Source of the DNA: Modestobacter sp. VKM Ac-2986
GTDB taxonomy: Bacteria > Actinomycetota > Actinomycetes > Mycobacteriales > Geodermatophilaceae
NCBI RefSeq assembly: GCF_026967795.1
Contig: NZ_JAPVBH010000002.1
Location: 62,001 to 126,000, forward strand
Length of the DNA: 64,000 nt
Direction of reading: 5' to 3'
Shown: piece after piece, positions 43,760 through 53,025 of the stretch
Numbering within the stretch: position 1 is the first letter of the stretch
Layout: each line of letters starts with the position of its first letter
Program-made: the position numbers and the translations under genes
The notes under the pieces: generated by a model
Databases searched by the model: none
What the model was told of the DNA's origin: nothing
Seen by the model: the letters and a program-made list of their open reading frames with translations, nothing else

Positions 43760-45244
43760 ATGCCCCGCACCACCCGCCGGACCGCCACGCACACCGTGGC
43801 CACCGGCCTGGCCCTGGCCACCGCACTGGGCCTGGCCGCCCTCACCCCGTCCGCCGCCTCCGCCGCACCCCCGGCGGCCAGCCCGGCCCCCGGCTACGTC
43901 CAGGGCGCGCTGCAGAACTACGCGGTCAACATCAGCACCGCCAACCGCGGTCAGACGCTGAAGGTCGAGCGGGCCGTCGCGGCGGCCGGCGGCACCGTCG
44001 TGGAGTCCTATGCCGAGATCGGCGTGGTCATCGCCCAGTCCGACAACGCGGACTTCGCCGCGGCGCTGCGCCGGGACAAGACCGTGGAGTCCGTCGGCGC
44101 CACCCGCACCGCCGCCGTGGCCGTCACCGACCCGACCTACGGCGTCAGCGACCCGCTGGCCAAGGGCGAGTCCGGCAAGGGCAAGCCCGGCGCACGGGTG
44201 ACCCGGACGCCGAGCATCGAGGACACCACGACCGCCGCGGCCGACCCGCGCGAGGCCGAGCAGTGGGACATGCAGGCCATCGGCGCCGACCAGGCACACC
44301 TGGTCACCGACGGCAGCCGGGACGTGCTGGTCGCCGTCCTGGACTCCGGGATCCAGGGCGACCACCCCGACCTCGCGGCCAACATCGACACCGCCGCCTC
44401 GGCCAGCTGCCTCAGCGGGTCCCCGGACTCCAGCTACGCCTCCTGGCAGCCCACCACCAGCGACCACGGCACCCACGTGGCGGGCACCATCGCCGCGGCC
44501 CGCAACGGGGTCGGCATCGTCGGGGTGGCGCCGGGTGTGCGGATGTCGTCGGTCAAGGTCGTCAACGACGACGGCTTCATCTTCGCCGAGGCGGCGATCT
44601 GCGGTTTCATGCACGCGGTGGCCACCGGCGCCGACGTCACGAACAACAGCTACTACATCGACCCGTGGCAGTTCTGGTGCGACGACGACGCCGACCAGCG
44701 CGCCGTCAAGACCGCCGTCGACCGGGCGGTGCAGTACTCGCAGGACGGCGGTGTCGTGAACGTGGCGGCGGCCGGCAACTCCAACGTCGACCTGGCCCAC
44801 AAGACCACCGACAGCTCCAGCCCGAACGACACCACCCCGGTCACCCGGACGATCGACGCCGGCTGCGAGGACATCCCGGCCGAGCTGGACGGCGTCGTCA
44901 CCGTCTCCTCGACCACCTCGACGGGGGCGCGGTCGTCCTTCTCCAACTACGGCGAGGGCGTCATCGACGTCGCCGCCCCGGGCTCGCGGATCCTGTCCAC
45001 CGTCACCGGCAGCGGTTACGGCCTGAAGTCGGGCACCTCGATGGCCTCCCCCCACGTGGCCGGCGTGGTCGCGCTGCTGAAGTCCGCGCACCCGGAGCTG
45101 TCCGGCACCGCGCTGACCGACCTGCTGTACGCCCAGGCCGACGACGTCCCCTGCCCGACCGGGACGACGACCTGCACCGGCCCCGCGGCCGACAACGGGT
45201 ACTTCGGCGAGGGCCTGGTCGACGCACTGGAGGCCGTGCGCTGA
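43760..45244 (+). CDS. Secreted S8 family serine peptidase (subtilase)
   Basis: The 494-residue preproprotein has an Arg-rich signal peptide with hydrophobic core and ASA cleavage motif (residues about 1-36), an I9-type propeptide (about 50-120), and a subtilisin catalytic domain with Asp195 (VAVLDSGIQ), His236 (DHGTHVAGTI), oxyanion Asn340 (AAAGNS) and Ser427 (GTSMASPHVAG). Four cysteines in the catalytic domain suggest disulfides. It should be an extracellular protease matured by autocleavage. ATG 43760 follows GAGGAGCC. An SSI-type inhibitor lipoprotein gene 6 kb away could restrain it. Confidence 0.95.
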   Translation: MPRTTRRTATHTVATGLALATALGLAALTPSAASAAPPAASPAPGYVQGALQNYAVNISTANRGQTLKVERAVAAAGGTVVESYAEIGVVIAQSDNADFAAALRRDKTVESVGATRTAAVAVTDPTYGVSDPLAKGESGKGKPGARVTRTPSIEDTTTAAADPREAEQWDMQAIGADQAHLVTDGSRDVLVAVLDSGIQGDHPDLAANIDTAASASCLSGSPDSSYASWQPTTSDHGTHVAGTIAAARNGVGIVGVAPGVRMSSVKVVNDDGFIFAEAAICGFMHAVATGADVTNNSYYIDPWQFWCDDDADQRAVKTAVDRAVQYSQDGGVVNVAAAGNSNVDLAHKTTDSSSPNDTTPVTRTIDAGCEDIPAELDGVVTVSSTTSTGARSSFSNYGEGVIDVAAPGSRILSTVTGSGYGLKSGTSMASPHVAGVVALLKSAHPELSGTALTDLLYAQADDVPCPTGTTTCTGPAADNGYFGEGLVDALEAVR

Positions 45245-45264
45245 CCGGTTGAACGACCTGCACG

Positions 45265-45302
45265 GGACGGGGCGCACCGCAGACCGGCGGTGCGCCCCGT
45301 CC
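45265..45302. terminator. Bidirectional intrinsic terminator
   Basis: GGACGGGGCGCACCGC (45265-45280) and GCGGTGCGCCCCGTCC (45287-45302) form a perfect 16-bp stem with a 6-nt loop between the convergent S8 peptidase and VOC genes. Confidence 0.9.
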
Positions 45303-45307
45303 TGCGT

Positions 45308-45700
45308 TCAGCCGACCGCGGCCCGCTCGGCCTCGCTCGTCAGCAGGCAGAACTCGTTGCCCTCCGGGTCGGCGAGCACGAACCATCCGCCACCGCCGGG
45401 CCGGCGCCGGTCCTCGACCACCACCGCGCCCAGTTCCAGCAGCCGCAGCAGCTCGGCGTCCCGGGTGCCGGAGGCCGGCCGCAGGTCCAGGTGCAGCCGG
45501 TTCTTGCCCACCTTCGCGTCGGGCACGTCGATGAACAGCAGCCGCTGGTGCCCGTCGGGCGAGAAGAGCATGCACTCGGCGTCCCCGTGCTCGTTCGGGT
45601 CGTCGGGGTCCTCGGCCCAGCCGAGCACGGCGGCCCAGAACAGCGACTGGGCGTGGGCGTCGCGGCTGTCGACGGTGACGTGGGAGAGCAGCGCGGTCAT
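45308..45700 (-). CDS. VOC family protein (glyoxalase-like domain)
   Basis: The 130-residue protein has the paired beta-alpha-beta-beta-beta modules of the vicinal oxygen chelate fold: LSHVTVDSRDAHAQSLFWAAVLGWAED at the start, NRLHLDLRPA in the middle and WFVLADPEGNEFCLL at the end, where the glutamate is a usual metal ligand. Members include dioxygenases, glyoxalases and antibiotic-binding proteins; this glyoxalase_6-type form has no assigned substrate. ATG 45700 begins the domain exactly. It is divergent from the cyclase gene. Confidence 0.88.
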   Translation of the reverse strand: MTALLSHVTVDSRDAHAQSLFWAAVLGWAEDPDDPNEHGDAECMLFSPDGHQRLLFIDVPDAKVGKNRLHLDLRPASGTRDAELLRLLELGAVVVEDRRRPGGGGWFVLADPEGNEFCLLTSEAERAAVG

Positions 45701-45764
45701 GACGGGCAGGGTCCCCAACGGCCGTGCCCACGTCCAGCGCGATCGGACCTGCCAGGATCCGCGC

Positions 45765-46421
45765 ATGCGCCTGATCGACCTGAGCCACGTCGTCGAGCAC
45801 GGGATGACCACCTACCCCGGCCTGCCCGCCCCCGAGATCGGCGTCCACCTGGGCTTCGAGGAGTCCCACGGCGCCTACGCCGCGGGCACCGAGTTCCAGA
45901 TCGGCCGCATCGCCATGGTCGCCAACACCGGCACCTACCTCGACACCCCCGCGCACCGGTACCGCGACGGGCACGACCTGGCCGGCCTGCCGCTGGAGCG
46001 CTGCGCCGGGCTGCCGGCCGTCGTCGTCCGGGCCGCCGGGCTCGGGCACGCCCTGGACACCGCGGCGTTCACCGGGCTGGACGTCGCCGGCTGCGCGGTG
46101 CTGGTGCACACCGGCTGGGACGCCCACTGGGGCACCGAGGCCTACCTCGACCGCGACCACCCGCACCTGACCGAGGACGGCGCCCGCGCGCTGGTGGACG
46201 CCGGGGCGACGCTGGTCGGCATCGACTCGGTGAACATCGACGACACGCTCGGCACTGCCCGCCCGGCACACAGCACGCTGCTGGCCGCCGACATCCCGGT
46301 GGTCGAGCACCTCACCGGGCTCGGCGGCCTGCCCGACACCGGCGCGGTGTTCACCGCCGTCCCGGTCGCCGTCCGCGGGCTGGCCACCTTCCCGGTGCGC
46401 GCCTTCGCCTCGCTCGGCTGA
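45765..46421 (+). CDS. Cyclase family protein (kynurenine formamidase-like fold)
   Basis: The 218-residue protein opens MRLIDLSHVVEHGMTTYPGLP, the hallmark of the cyclase/KynB family. The usual metal-binding HxGTHxDxPxH is NTGTYLDTPAH here (residues about 54-64): two of the three histidines are replaced while Asp and the last His remain. The region GIDSVNIDDTL and VVEHLTGLGGLP is otherwise conserved. This variant occurs in a recognisable subfamily, from memory, so it may be a metal-independent or altered hydrolase. ATG 45765 fits the family start. Confidence 0.85.
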   Translation: MRLIDLSHVVEHGMTTYPGLPAPEIGVHLGFEESHGAYAAGTEFQIGRIAMVANTGTYLDTPAHRYRDGHDLAGLPLERCAGLPAVVVRAAGLGHALDTAAFTGLDVAGCAVLVHTGWDAHWGTEAYLDRDHPHLTEDGARALVDAGATLVGIDSVNIDDTLGTARPAHSTLLAADIPVVEHLTGLGGLPDTGAVFTAVPVAVRGLATFPVRAFASLG

Positions 46422-46439
46422 GCCCCGCACGGCCGGCGC

Positions 46440-46500
46440 CGCGAGATCCGCGTCCTCGTGGCCTCACGGGCCGGGAGGCCACGAGGACGCAGATCTCGCG
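46440..46500. repeat. Near-perfect 26-bp inverted repeat (REP-like)
   Basis: The arms at 46440-46465 and 46475-46500 pair in 25 of 26 positions around a 9-nt loop; the core is GCGTCCTCGTGGCCTC and its complement. It lies 19 bp after the cyclase gene stop and can also act as a terminator. The right arm is also the start of the tandem repeat that follows. Confidence 0.85.
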
Positions 46501-46631
46501 GGCGGGCACGGTCCCGCGGGACCGTCCCCGGGCTCAGCAGGCGGGACGGCGTGCACGCGAGGACGCGGATCTCGCGGGCGAGACGGTCCCGCGGGACCGT
46601 CCCGCCGGGCTCAGCAGGCGGGACGGCGTGC
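46481..46631. repeat. Tandem duplication of a 74-77-bp unit containing a perfect palindrome
   Basis: Unit 1 (46481-46554) and unit 2 (46555-46631) are nearly identical from ACG(C)GAGGACGC to GGGACGGCGTGC. Each contains the perfect 18-bp palindrome ACGGTCCCGCGGGACCGT (46508-46525 and 46583-46600). The units end about 70 bp from the rsmB stop. No coding sense is seen. Confidence 0.85.
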
Positions 46632-46699
46632 CGCGTGTGCCCGGTCCGCGGCGGACACGGGCACCCGCAACAGGCTGACCGGCCGGGCGCCGGGTGCCC

Positions 46700-48115
46700 T
46701 CAGCGGGTGCGGCGGAGCAGGGCCAGGAACATCGCGTCGGTGCCGTGCCGGTGCGGCCACAGCTGCCCGTAGTCGCCCCGGGCGATGCCCGGCACCTCGG
46801 GGAACAGCGGCGCGATCGGCAGCACCTCGACGTCGTCGCGCCCGGCCACCGCGTCGACGATGGCGACCGTCTCCGCGGTGTGCGGCGAGCAGGTCACGTA
46901 GGCGACCACTCCCCCGGGCCGGACCGAGGCCAGCGCGCTGTCCAGCAGCCGGGTCTGCAGCTCGGCCAGCGGTGCGACGTCCTCCGCGGTGCGGCGCCAG
47001 CGCACCTCGGGACGGCGGCGCAGCGCCCCCAGCCCGGTGCAGGGTGCGTCGAGCAGCACCCGGTCGAAGGAGCCGGCCGGCCAGTCGGGCGCGGTGGCGT
47101 CGGTGACCCGCACGTCGACGTCGTCCTCCCCGGCCAGCGCGCCGCGCACCAGCTCGGCCCGGTGCTCGGCGCGGTCGGCGGCGGTCAGGTGCACCCCGGC
47201 CGGGCGGACGGCGGCCAGCAGCCCGGCCTTGCCGCCAGGGCCGGCGCACATGTCCAGCCAGGCGGCGTCCGGGCCCTCGAGCGGGGCGCGGGTCAGGGCG
47301 AGCGCGGCCAGCTGGCTGCCCTCGTCCTGCACCGCGGCCGCACCGGACCGCACACTGCGCACCTTGCCGGGGTCTCCCCCGCCCAGCCGGACGGCGTAGG
47401 GCGACCACGGGCCGGCCTCACCGCCGGACTCGGCGACCAGCGCGTCGCGGTCGACGTGCCGGGCCACCAGGTGCACCTCCGGCGCCAGGTCGTCGGCCAG
47501 CAGCGCGGCCTCGACCTCGGTGTCCTCGCCCAGGGCGTCGCGCCAGGCGTCGACGATCCAGCGCGGGTGGTCGGTGCTCAGCGCGAGCCGGTCGGCGTCC
47601 TCGGCGGGGGCCAGTGCGGCCACCCACGCCGCCCGGTCACCGCCGGCCGCGACCTTGCGCAGCACCGCGTTGACCAGGCCGGAGGCCCCGGTGCCCACGA
47701 TCGCCCGGGTGAGCGCGACGGTGGTGTCGACGGCCGCGTGCGCGGGGACCCGCAGGTCGACGATCTGGTACGTGCCCAGCCGCAGCAGGTCGAGCACCTT
47801 GCGGTCCAGCTCGGCCAGCGGCCGGGAGACCAGCGTGGTCAGGACCGCGTCCAGCGTGCCGGTCGCGCGCAGCGTGCCGTAGGCCAGCTGGGTGGCGAAG
47901 GCGGCGTCGCGCGGTTCGAGCTGGCGCTCGCGCAGCAGCTGGGGCAGCAGCAGGTTGGCGTAGGCGTCGCGGCTGGAGACGCCGTCGAGCACGTCGTAGG
48001 CGGTCAGCCGGGCGCCGTCCAGCACCGGCCGGTGCCGCCGGGACTGCGGGCGCTGGTTGCCGGTGCCCGGGTCGTTGCGCCGCTTGTGACCGGCCCGCCG
48101 GTCGGGGGCGGTCAT
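46700..48115 (-). CDS. rsmB: 16S rRNA (cytosine967-C5)-methyltransferase RsmB
   Basis: The 471-residue protein has an N-terminal NusB-like domain (residues about 35-170; [15 protein letters not shown]) and a Fmu methyltransferase domain with SAM motif [13 protein letters not shown], the RNA m5C motif [15 protein letters not shown], and the catalytic cysteine in YVTCSPH (Cys409). It methylates helix 31 region C967 (E. coli numbering) of 16S rRNA. ATG 48115 overlaps the fmt stop. A lysine/arginine-rich N-terminal 30 residues is usual in actinobacteria. Confidence 0.96.
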   Translation of the reverse strand: MTAPDRRAGHKRRNDPGTGNQRPQSRRHRPVLDGARLTAYDVLDGVSSRDAYANLLLPQLLRERQLEPRDAAFATQLAYGTLRATGTLDAVLTTLVSRPLAELDRKVLDLLRLGTYQIVDLRVPAHAAVDTTVALTRAIVGTGASGLVNAVLRKVAAGGDRAAWVAALAPAEDADRLALSTDHPRWIVDAWRDALGEDTEVEAALLADDLAPEVHLVARHVDRDALVAESGGEAGPWSPYAVRLGGGDPGKVRSVRSGAAAVQDEGSQLAALALTRAPLEGPDAAWLDMCAGPGGKAGLLAAVRPAGVHLTAADRAEHRAELVRGALAGEDDVDVRVTDATAPDWPAGSFDRVLLDAPCTGLGALRRRPEVRWRRTAEDVAPLAELQTRLLDSALASVRPGGVVAYVTCSPHTAETVAIVDAVAGRDDVEVLPIAPLFPEVPGIARGDYGQLWPHRHGTDAMFLALLRRTR

Positions 48116-49053
48116 GCTCCCCCCTGCTCGCCGAGGCGCTCGCCGGCTACGAGCCGGGCGCCGCGCGCCCAGTCCGCCGCGGGGAGCACCTTCTTGCCGG
48201 CCGGCTGCACCTCGGTGAGCCGGACGGCGCCGCGCGCGGTGCCCACCAGCACGCCGGTGGGACCGACCGACAGCTCACCGGCCTCCAGGGCCAGCGAGGA
48301 CTGCAGCGGCTCGACCGGGGCCAGCCGCAGCCGGTTGCCCCGGAAGGTGGTCCAGGCGCCCGGCGCCGGGGTGACCCCGCGGACCCGCCGGTCGACCACG
48401 TGCGCCGGCAGCGCCCAGTCGACCCGGGCGTCCTCGGTCTGGATCCGCGGCGCCAGGCTGATGCCCTCGGCCGGCTGCGGCTCGGCCCGGAGCGAGCCGT
48501 CGGCGATGCCGTCGAGGGTCGCCACGAGCAGCCCGGCGCCGTTCACGGCCAGCCGGCCGAGCAGGTCCCCGGCGGTGTCGCGGGGACCGATCGGCTCGGT
48601 CACCACGCCGAACACCGGGCCGGTGTCCAGGCCCGCCTCCAGCTGGAAGGTGGCCGCACCGGTGACCTCGTCACCGGCCATGAGCGCGTGCTGCACGGGG
48701 GCGGCACCGCGCCAGGCCGGCAGCAGGGAGAAGTGCAGGTTGACCCAGCCGTGCACCGGGACGTCGAGGGCCGCGGGCGGCACGAGCGCGCCGTAGGCGA
48801 CCACCGGCGCGCAGTCGACGGCCAGCTCGCGCAGGGTGTCCAGGAACTCCGGCTCGCGGGGCGAGCGGGGCTGCAGCACCGGGATGCCGGCGGCGTCGGC
48901 CCGCTCGGCGACCGGGGACCGGCTGGTGCGCCGTCCCCGCCCGGCCGGGGCGTCGGGGCGGGTGAGGACGGCGACGACCTCGTGCGTGGAGCCCAGCAGC
49001 GCCTCCAGGGAGGTGACCGCCGGGGCCGGGGTGCCGGCGAACAAGAGCCTCAG
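48112..49053 (-). CDS. fmt: Methionyl-tRNA formyltransferase, apparent CTG start
   Basis: The 313-residue enzyme formylates initiator Met-tRNA. Landmarks are [19 protein letters not shown] at the N-terminus, [31 protein letters not shown] (residues about 103-121) and [13 protein letters not shown]. The family begins MRLLFAGTP; the matching codons are CTG AGG CTC, and no ATG, GTG or nearer upstream start lies in frame within the short space. The CTG at 49051-49053 overlaps the def TGA (CTGA), the same 4-nt coupling seen throughout this operon. A TTG three codons further in is a poor alternative. Confidence 0.93.
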   Translation of the reverse strand: MRLLFAGTPAPAVTSLEALLGSTHEVVAVLTRPDAPAGRGRRTSRSPVAERADAAGIPVLQPRSPREPEFLDTLRELAVDCAPVVAYGALVPPAALDVPVHGWVNLHFSLLPAWRGAAPVQHALMAGDEVTGAATFQLEAGLDTGPVFGVVTEPIGPRDTAGDLLGRLAVNGAGLLVATLDGIADGSLRAEPQPAEGISLAPRIQTEDARVDWALPAHVVDRRVRGVTPAPGAWTTFRGNRLRLAPVEPLQSSLALEAGELSVGPTGVLVGTARGAVRLTEVQPAGKKVLPAADWARGARLVAGERLGEQGGA

Positions 49054-49607
49054 TGGGGGCTCACCTTCACGACGGGGACCGGCAGCGGCGAGCCCTCGGG
49101 CAGCCAGGACGGGTGCCCCTGCCACTCGGCGGCCTGCAGGACGTCCAGGGCGGCGGCGCGCGCCTCGGTGTCGAGCCGGTCGACGAACAGGACGCCGTCG
49201 AGGTGGTCGGTCTCGTGCTGGATGGCCCGGGCCAGCTTGTGCGAGCCCTCCACGCGCAGCGGCTCGCCGTACATGTCCCAGCCGGTGGCCGCGACGGTCA
49301 GGTAGCGGTCGCAGTCGAACCGGTACCCGGGGATCGACAGGCAGCCCTCGGCGTCCCGCTCGACGTCCTCGCCCACGGGGACGACGTCGGGGTTGACGAT
49401 GTGGCCGACCTCGCCGTCGACATACCAGGTGAAGACCCGCAGGCCGACGCCGATCTGGGGCGCGGCGAGGCCGGCGCCACCGGCGGCGTGCATGGTGTCG
49501 GTCAGGTCGGCGACGAGCTGCTGCAGCTCCTTGTCGAAGTCGACGACGGGGGCGGCCGGGGTGCGCAGCACCGGGTCGCCCATGATCCGGATCGGGGTGA
49601 CGCTCAC
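49050..49607 (-). CDS. def: Peptide deformylase
   Basis: The 185-residue metalloenzyme removes the N-formyl group from nascent proteins. All three motifs are present: [11 protein letters not shown] (residues about 44-54), EGCLSIPG (about 87-94, metal Cys) and QHETDHLDG (about 129-137, metal His pair and catalytic Glu). The C-terminal extension ([13 protein letters not shown]) is usual in actinobacteria. GTG 49607 has TAGACT 6 nt upstream and no ribosome binding site, so it probably starts a leaderless def-fmt-rsmB message. Confidence 0.97.
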   Translation of the reverse strand: MSVTPIRIMGDPVLRTPAAPVVDFDKELQQLVADLTDTMHAAGGAGLAAPQIGVGLRVFTWYVDGEVGHIVNPDVVPVGEDVERDAEGCLSIPGYRFDCDRYLTVAATGWDMYGEPLRVEGSHKLARAIQHETDHLDGVLFVDRLDTEARAAALDVLQAAEWQGHPSWLPEGSPLPVPVVKVSPH

Positions 49608-49669
49608 CGGGTGAGTCTAGGCGGCGCCCAGGACGCCGGGAGCGCGGTTCCCTCGCTACCGTGCTGAGG

Positions 49670-50167
49670 ATGACCCCGGTGACCTCCCACCACGCCCGCG
49701 CCGTCGTCGGCAGCGCCGCCGACGGACTGGTCCTCGCCCTCTGCGGCGCCCTGCTGGACCACCCCGCCCGCTCGGCGGCCCGCCGCCGGCTGTACCTCGC
49801 CATGGCCGGGGTCGCCGCCGTCGACGTCGGCGTCGCCGAGCTGCCGGCGCTGCGGGCGGCGCTGGTCGACGGCGTGCCCCCGGAGCAGATGTCGTCGGAG
49901 GAGCTGGCGGTGCGGCTGCGGCAGGGAGTCGTCGTCGGCGCGTGGGGGCTGGTCCTGACGGTGGTCGACGGCCCGCTGGCCCGCGCGCTGCGCGCCCGCG
50001 GGGTCGACCGTCCGCACCTGCTGCTGGGTGCCGTGGCCGGGCTGGGCGCGGCACTGAGCACGCTGCCCAGCTGGTGGCGCCAGGCCGACGAGCTCGCCGC
50101 GGTCGACCGGGCCACCGCCCGGCTGGACGAGGAGCTCGCGGAGCTGCTCGACCAGCCGGCCGGCTGA
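49670..50167 (+). CDS. Hypothetical protein
   Basis: The 165-residue protein is alanine-, leucine- and arginine-rich, with two or three moderately hydrophobic segments (about 12-30, 38-55 and 80-98) and an acidic helical end ([19 protein letters not shown]). I recognise no family. ATG 49670 is preferred because TACCGT lies exactly 7 nt upstream (leaderless pattern). It is divergent from def and convergent with the next gene, 8 bp apart. Confidence 0.65.
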   Translation: MTPVTSHHARAVVGSAADGLVLALCGALLDHPARSAARRRLYLAMAGVAAVDVGVAELPALRAALVDGVPPEQMSSEELAVRLRQGVVVGAWGLVLTVVDGPLARALRARGVDRPHLLLGAVAGLGAALSTLPSWWRQADELAAVDRATARLDEELAELLDQPAG

Positions 50168-50175
50168 CCTGCCGG

Positions 50176-50859
50176 TCAGCTGCTGAGCTGCACCGTGCTG
50201 CGGTCGGCCTCGACGTGCTGGGCCTGCGTGGCCAGCTGGGCCGCGCCCTCGGCGTCGTCCACGCCGACCGTGGCCGGGAACTGGCCGTCGTGGGCGGTGA
50301 CGGTGCCGGTGAAGTCGACCCGGTCACCCTGACGCACCTGGTACGGCGACTCACCGGCGGCACCGGCGAGCTGGACCCACACGCGCTGGGCGTCGGAGCT
50401 GCCGACCCAGAAGCCCTCGTCGGCGGGGACGGAGAGCACCTGCACGGCGGTTGCGGTGACCTGCTGGCCGGCGACCTGCCCCAGCACCGGGGCCGGGTCC
50501 GCCGGGGCCGCGGGGTCCAGGACGGCGGTGCCGTCGGCGGCGACGAGGCTGCTCGGCTGCCCGGCCGCGGCCCCACCGGCCGCACCGCCACCGGCCGAGC
50601 TGGTGGCGCTGGGTGAGGAGCTGGCACTGGACGACGGGCTGGCCGAGGCCGAGGACGACGAGCTGCTGGGGCTGCTGGACGCGCCGGCGGCACCCGGCTG
50701 GGGGTCGTCGTCGCCACCGCACTGGCTGAGCAGCAGCAACAGCGCGATCACCGCGGCGGCGAGGGCCAGGGCGAGCCACAGGCCCTTCCGCTTCTTCTGC
50801 GGGCCGACGCTGGTGGCGCCGCGGGTGGTGCCGGCGGCGGGCTGACGGGGGTCGGTCAT
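50176..50859 (-). CDS. Hypothetical membrane-anchored protein with serine-rich linker
   Basis: The 227-residue protein has a basic N-terminus (QKKRKG), one transmembrane helix (about 27-45, LWLALALAAAVIALLLLLSQC), a long Ser/Ala/Pro linker (about 52-100) and an extracellular beta-rich domain (about 105-225) with VSVPADEGFWVGSSDAQRVWVQL-like strands (region 143-165) and GDRVDFTGTVTAHDGQF. The last part recalls an OB-like fold. No signal cleavage site is evident, so it is probably anchored. ATG 50859 follows AGGAGC. Confidence 0.72.
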   Translation of the reverse strand: MTDPRQPAAGTTRGATSVGPQKKRKGLWLALALAAAVIALLLLLSQCGGDDDPQPGAAGASSSPSSSSSSASASPSSSASSSPSATSSAGGGAAGGAAAGQPSSLVAADGTAVLDPAAPADPAPVLGQVAGQQVTATAVQVLSVPADEGFWVGSSDAQRVWVQLAGAAGESPYQVRQGDRVDFTGTVTAHDGQFPATVGVDDAEGAAQLATQAQHVEADRSTVQLSS

Positions 50860-50994
50860 GGGTGCTCCTGACGTGAGGACGCCGCCCGGCAGTGGACCGG
50901 GCGGCGCGAGGGGACCCGGCGGTCCGGAGCCCAGACCGCCAGCCGTCCCCCGCTACCCGGCGCGTTCACGACGTGAACTGCGCAGGTCGGCGGC

Positions 50995-53025
50995 TCAGGC
51001 CAGCTCGAGCGGGTCCAGCTGCACGCGCACGTGCTCGGGCACCTTCCGCGCGCTGCGCACCCCCTGCACGTCGTGCAGCGCCCGGGCCAGCGCGACGCCC
51101 TCGCTGCGCCGGATCCGCACCAGGTACCGCTCCCGCTCGCCCTCCTGCCCCGGCCGCGGCGGCTCCGGGACCGGCCCCAGGACGTCGGCGCCCTCGGGCA
51201 GCCGCAGGGCGGCCAGGAACTCCGCCAGCGCGGCCGGGGACGCCGACAGCGAGGCCATCCGGGTGACCGGCGGGAAGCCGAGCTCGCGGCGGTCGGCGAG
51301 CTCACGGGTGGCCAGCCCGGCCGGGTCCCAGCGCACCAGCGCCTGTACGACCGGGTGCGCGGCGTCGGCGGACACCACGACCCGCCCGCCGGCCTGCACG
51401 AGCGCCGCGGCGTTCATCCAGCGCCGCATCGTCTCCTCCCCCGCCCGCAGGTCCGCCCGGCCCAGCAGCGCCCAGGAGTCCAGCAGCAGGGCGGCGCCGT
51501 AGCCGCCCTCGGCGACCGGCTCGGCCCCGGGGGTGGCGACGACGATCGCCGGGTCGCCGGGGACGGTGGCCAGCACGCCGGAGCTGCGGCCGGACACCCG
51601 CACCGCCGCCCCGGGGAACGCCCGGCCCAGCTCCTCGGCCGTGCGGGAGGCCCCGATGACGGCGGCGCGCAGCTTGGTGCCGTGGCAGTGCGGGCAGTCG
51701 AACGTGGCCGCCGGCCGCGCGCACCACCGGCAGGCGGCGATGCGGACCCCGTTCGGCCCGGGCGAGGGGGCGATGCCCAGCGGCCCGGCACAGTGCGCGC
51801 ACCGCGCCGGGGCGCGGCAGCGGTCGCAGACCAGCGAGGGCACGTAGCCCGAGCGGGGCACCTGGATCAGCACCGGCCGGCCGGCCTGCAGGGCCTTGCG
51901 GGCGACGTCGAAGCCGAGGGTGGGCAGCCGGGCGGAGCGTGCCGCGGGGTCGCGGGCCAGCTCGAAGTCGCTGCCCAGCGCCTCGACCCGCGGCGCGGCC
52001 GTGCGCAGCGTGGCGCGGTCGGCGACCAGCTCGTGCGCCCAGCCGGACTCCACCAGCAGCGCGGCCTCGGCGGTGCGCGCGGTGGCGGCGACGACCGCGG
52101 CGCAGGAGGCCAGGTGCGCCCGGTGCACCAGCACGTCGCGGGCGTGCGGGTAGGGGGCGCGGGGCTCGGCGTGCAGGTCGTCACCGTCGTCCCAGATGAC
52201 CACCAGGCCCAGGTCGCGCACCGGGGCGAACACCGCCCCGCGGGTGCCCAGCACCACCTGGGCGGTGCCGCGGGAGGCGGTGAGGAACCGGCCGTAGCGG
52301 GTGTCGGGCGTGGAGTCGGCGCGCAGCACGGCGACCGAGCCGGCCGGCAGCAGCCGCTCGGCCGCGGCGGCCAGCCGGTCGAGGTCCTTGCCGTCGGGGA
52401 CCACGACGAGGGCACCCCGCCCGCCGGACAGCGCCGCCTGGCACAGCTCGACCAGCCGGGTCGGCCAGTCCTCCCCCGGCAGCGCCGTCCACACCGCGCG
52501 GGCCGGGTGCCCCTGGGCGACGGCCTCCAGCAGCAGCGGCCCGGTCGGGTAGCGGGCGAACCCGGCCGGGTCCGGCGCCGACGGGGGCGGCGGCGGGTCC
52601 TGCCGGGGCCGCTTCTCCGGCGCGCCCCGGCGGGGCGGCAGCGCCAGCCGCAGGACGTCGGTCATGGAGCCTGCGTAGCGGTCGGCGACCGAGCGGGTCA
52701 GCTCGGCGACCTCGGGGGTGAGCACCGGCTCGGGCGAGACGACCTTGGCCAGCGGGGCCAGCTTGCCGGTGTGGTCGGTGCTCCCGGCGAGCTCGACGAC
52801 CACGCCGTCGACGAGCTTGCCGGCGAACCGCACGCGCACCCGGCAGCCGGCCACGACCTGCTCGGCCAGCTCCTCGGGCACCGCGTAGTCGAAGGGCCGG
52901 TCCAGGTGGGCCAGCGGCACATCGACGACGACCCGGGCCACCCGCTGTGCGCGGGTGCCCGGGTCACCGACTGTCTCGGCCCCCTTGGAGGGGCCCGCCA
53001 CGAGCGTGCGAGTGGTGGGGGGCAA
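50995..53025 (-). CDS. priA: Primosomal protein N' (PriA), actinobacterial type
   Basis: The protein of up to 676 residues has the PriA N-terminal DNA-binding domain (VARVVVDVPLAHLDRPFDYAVPE), two zinc-binding clusters (CDRCRAPARCAHC and CRWCARPAATFDCPHC) and the C-terminal SPEPPRPGQ-like region. The helicase lobe is degenerate: no Walker A GxGKT is visible, as is known for actinobacterial PriA, so it likely acts in replication restart without helicase activity. The start is uncertain. TTG 53025 has GAAGGA 6 nt upstream but lies inside a stem-loop element. GTG 53001 or GTG 52941 (next to VARVVVDVP) are alternatives. Confidence 0.9.
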   Translation of the reverse strand: MPPTTRTLVAGPSKGAETVGDPGTRAQRVARVVVDVPLAHLDRPFDYAVPEELAEQVVAGCRVRVRFAGKLVDGVVVELAGSTDHTGKLAPLAKVVSPEPVLTPEVAELTRSVADRYAGSMTDVLRLALPPRRGAPEKRPRQDPPPPPSAPDPAGFARYPTGPLLLEAVAQGHPARAVWTALPGEDWPTRLVELCQAALSGGRGALVVVPDGKDLDRLAAAAERLLPAGSVAVLRADSTPDTRYGRFLTASRGTAQVVLGTRGAVFAPVRDLGLVVIWDDGDDLHAEPRAPYPHARDVLVHRAHLASCAAVVAATARTAEAALLVESGWAHELVADRATLRTAAPRVEALGSDFELARDPAARSARLPTLGFDVARKALQAGRPVLIQVPRSGYVPSLVCDRCRAPARCAHCAGPLGIAPSPGPNGVRIAACRWCARPAATFDCPHCHGTKLRAAVIGASRTAEELGRAFPGAAVRVSGRSSGVLATVPGDPAIVVATPGAEPVAEGGYGAALLLDSWALLGRADLRAGEETMRRWMNAAALVQAGGRVVVSADAAHPVVQALVRWDPAGLATRELADRRELGFPPVTRMASLSASPAALAEFLAALRLPEGADVLGPVPEPPRPGQEGERERYLVRIRRSEGVALARALHDVQGVRSARKVPEHVRVQLDPLELA

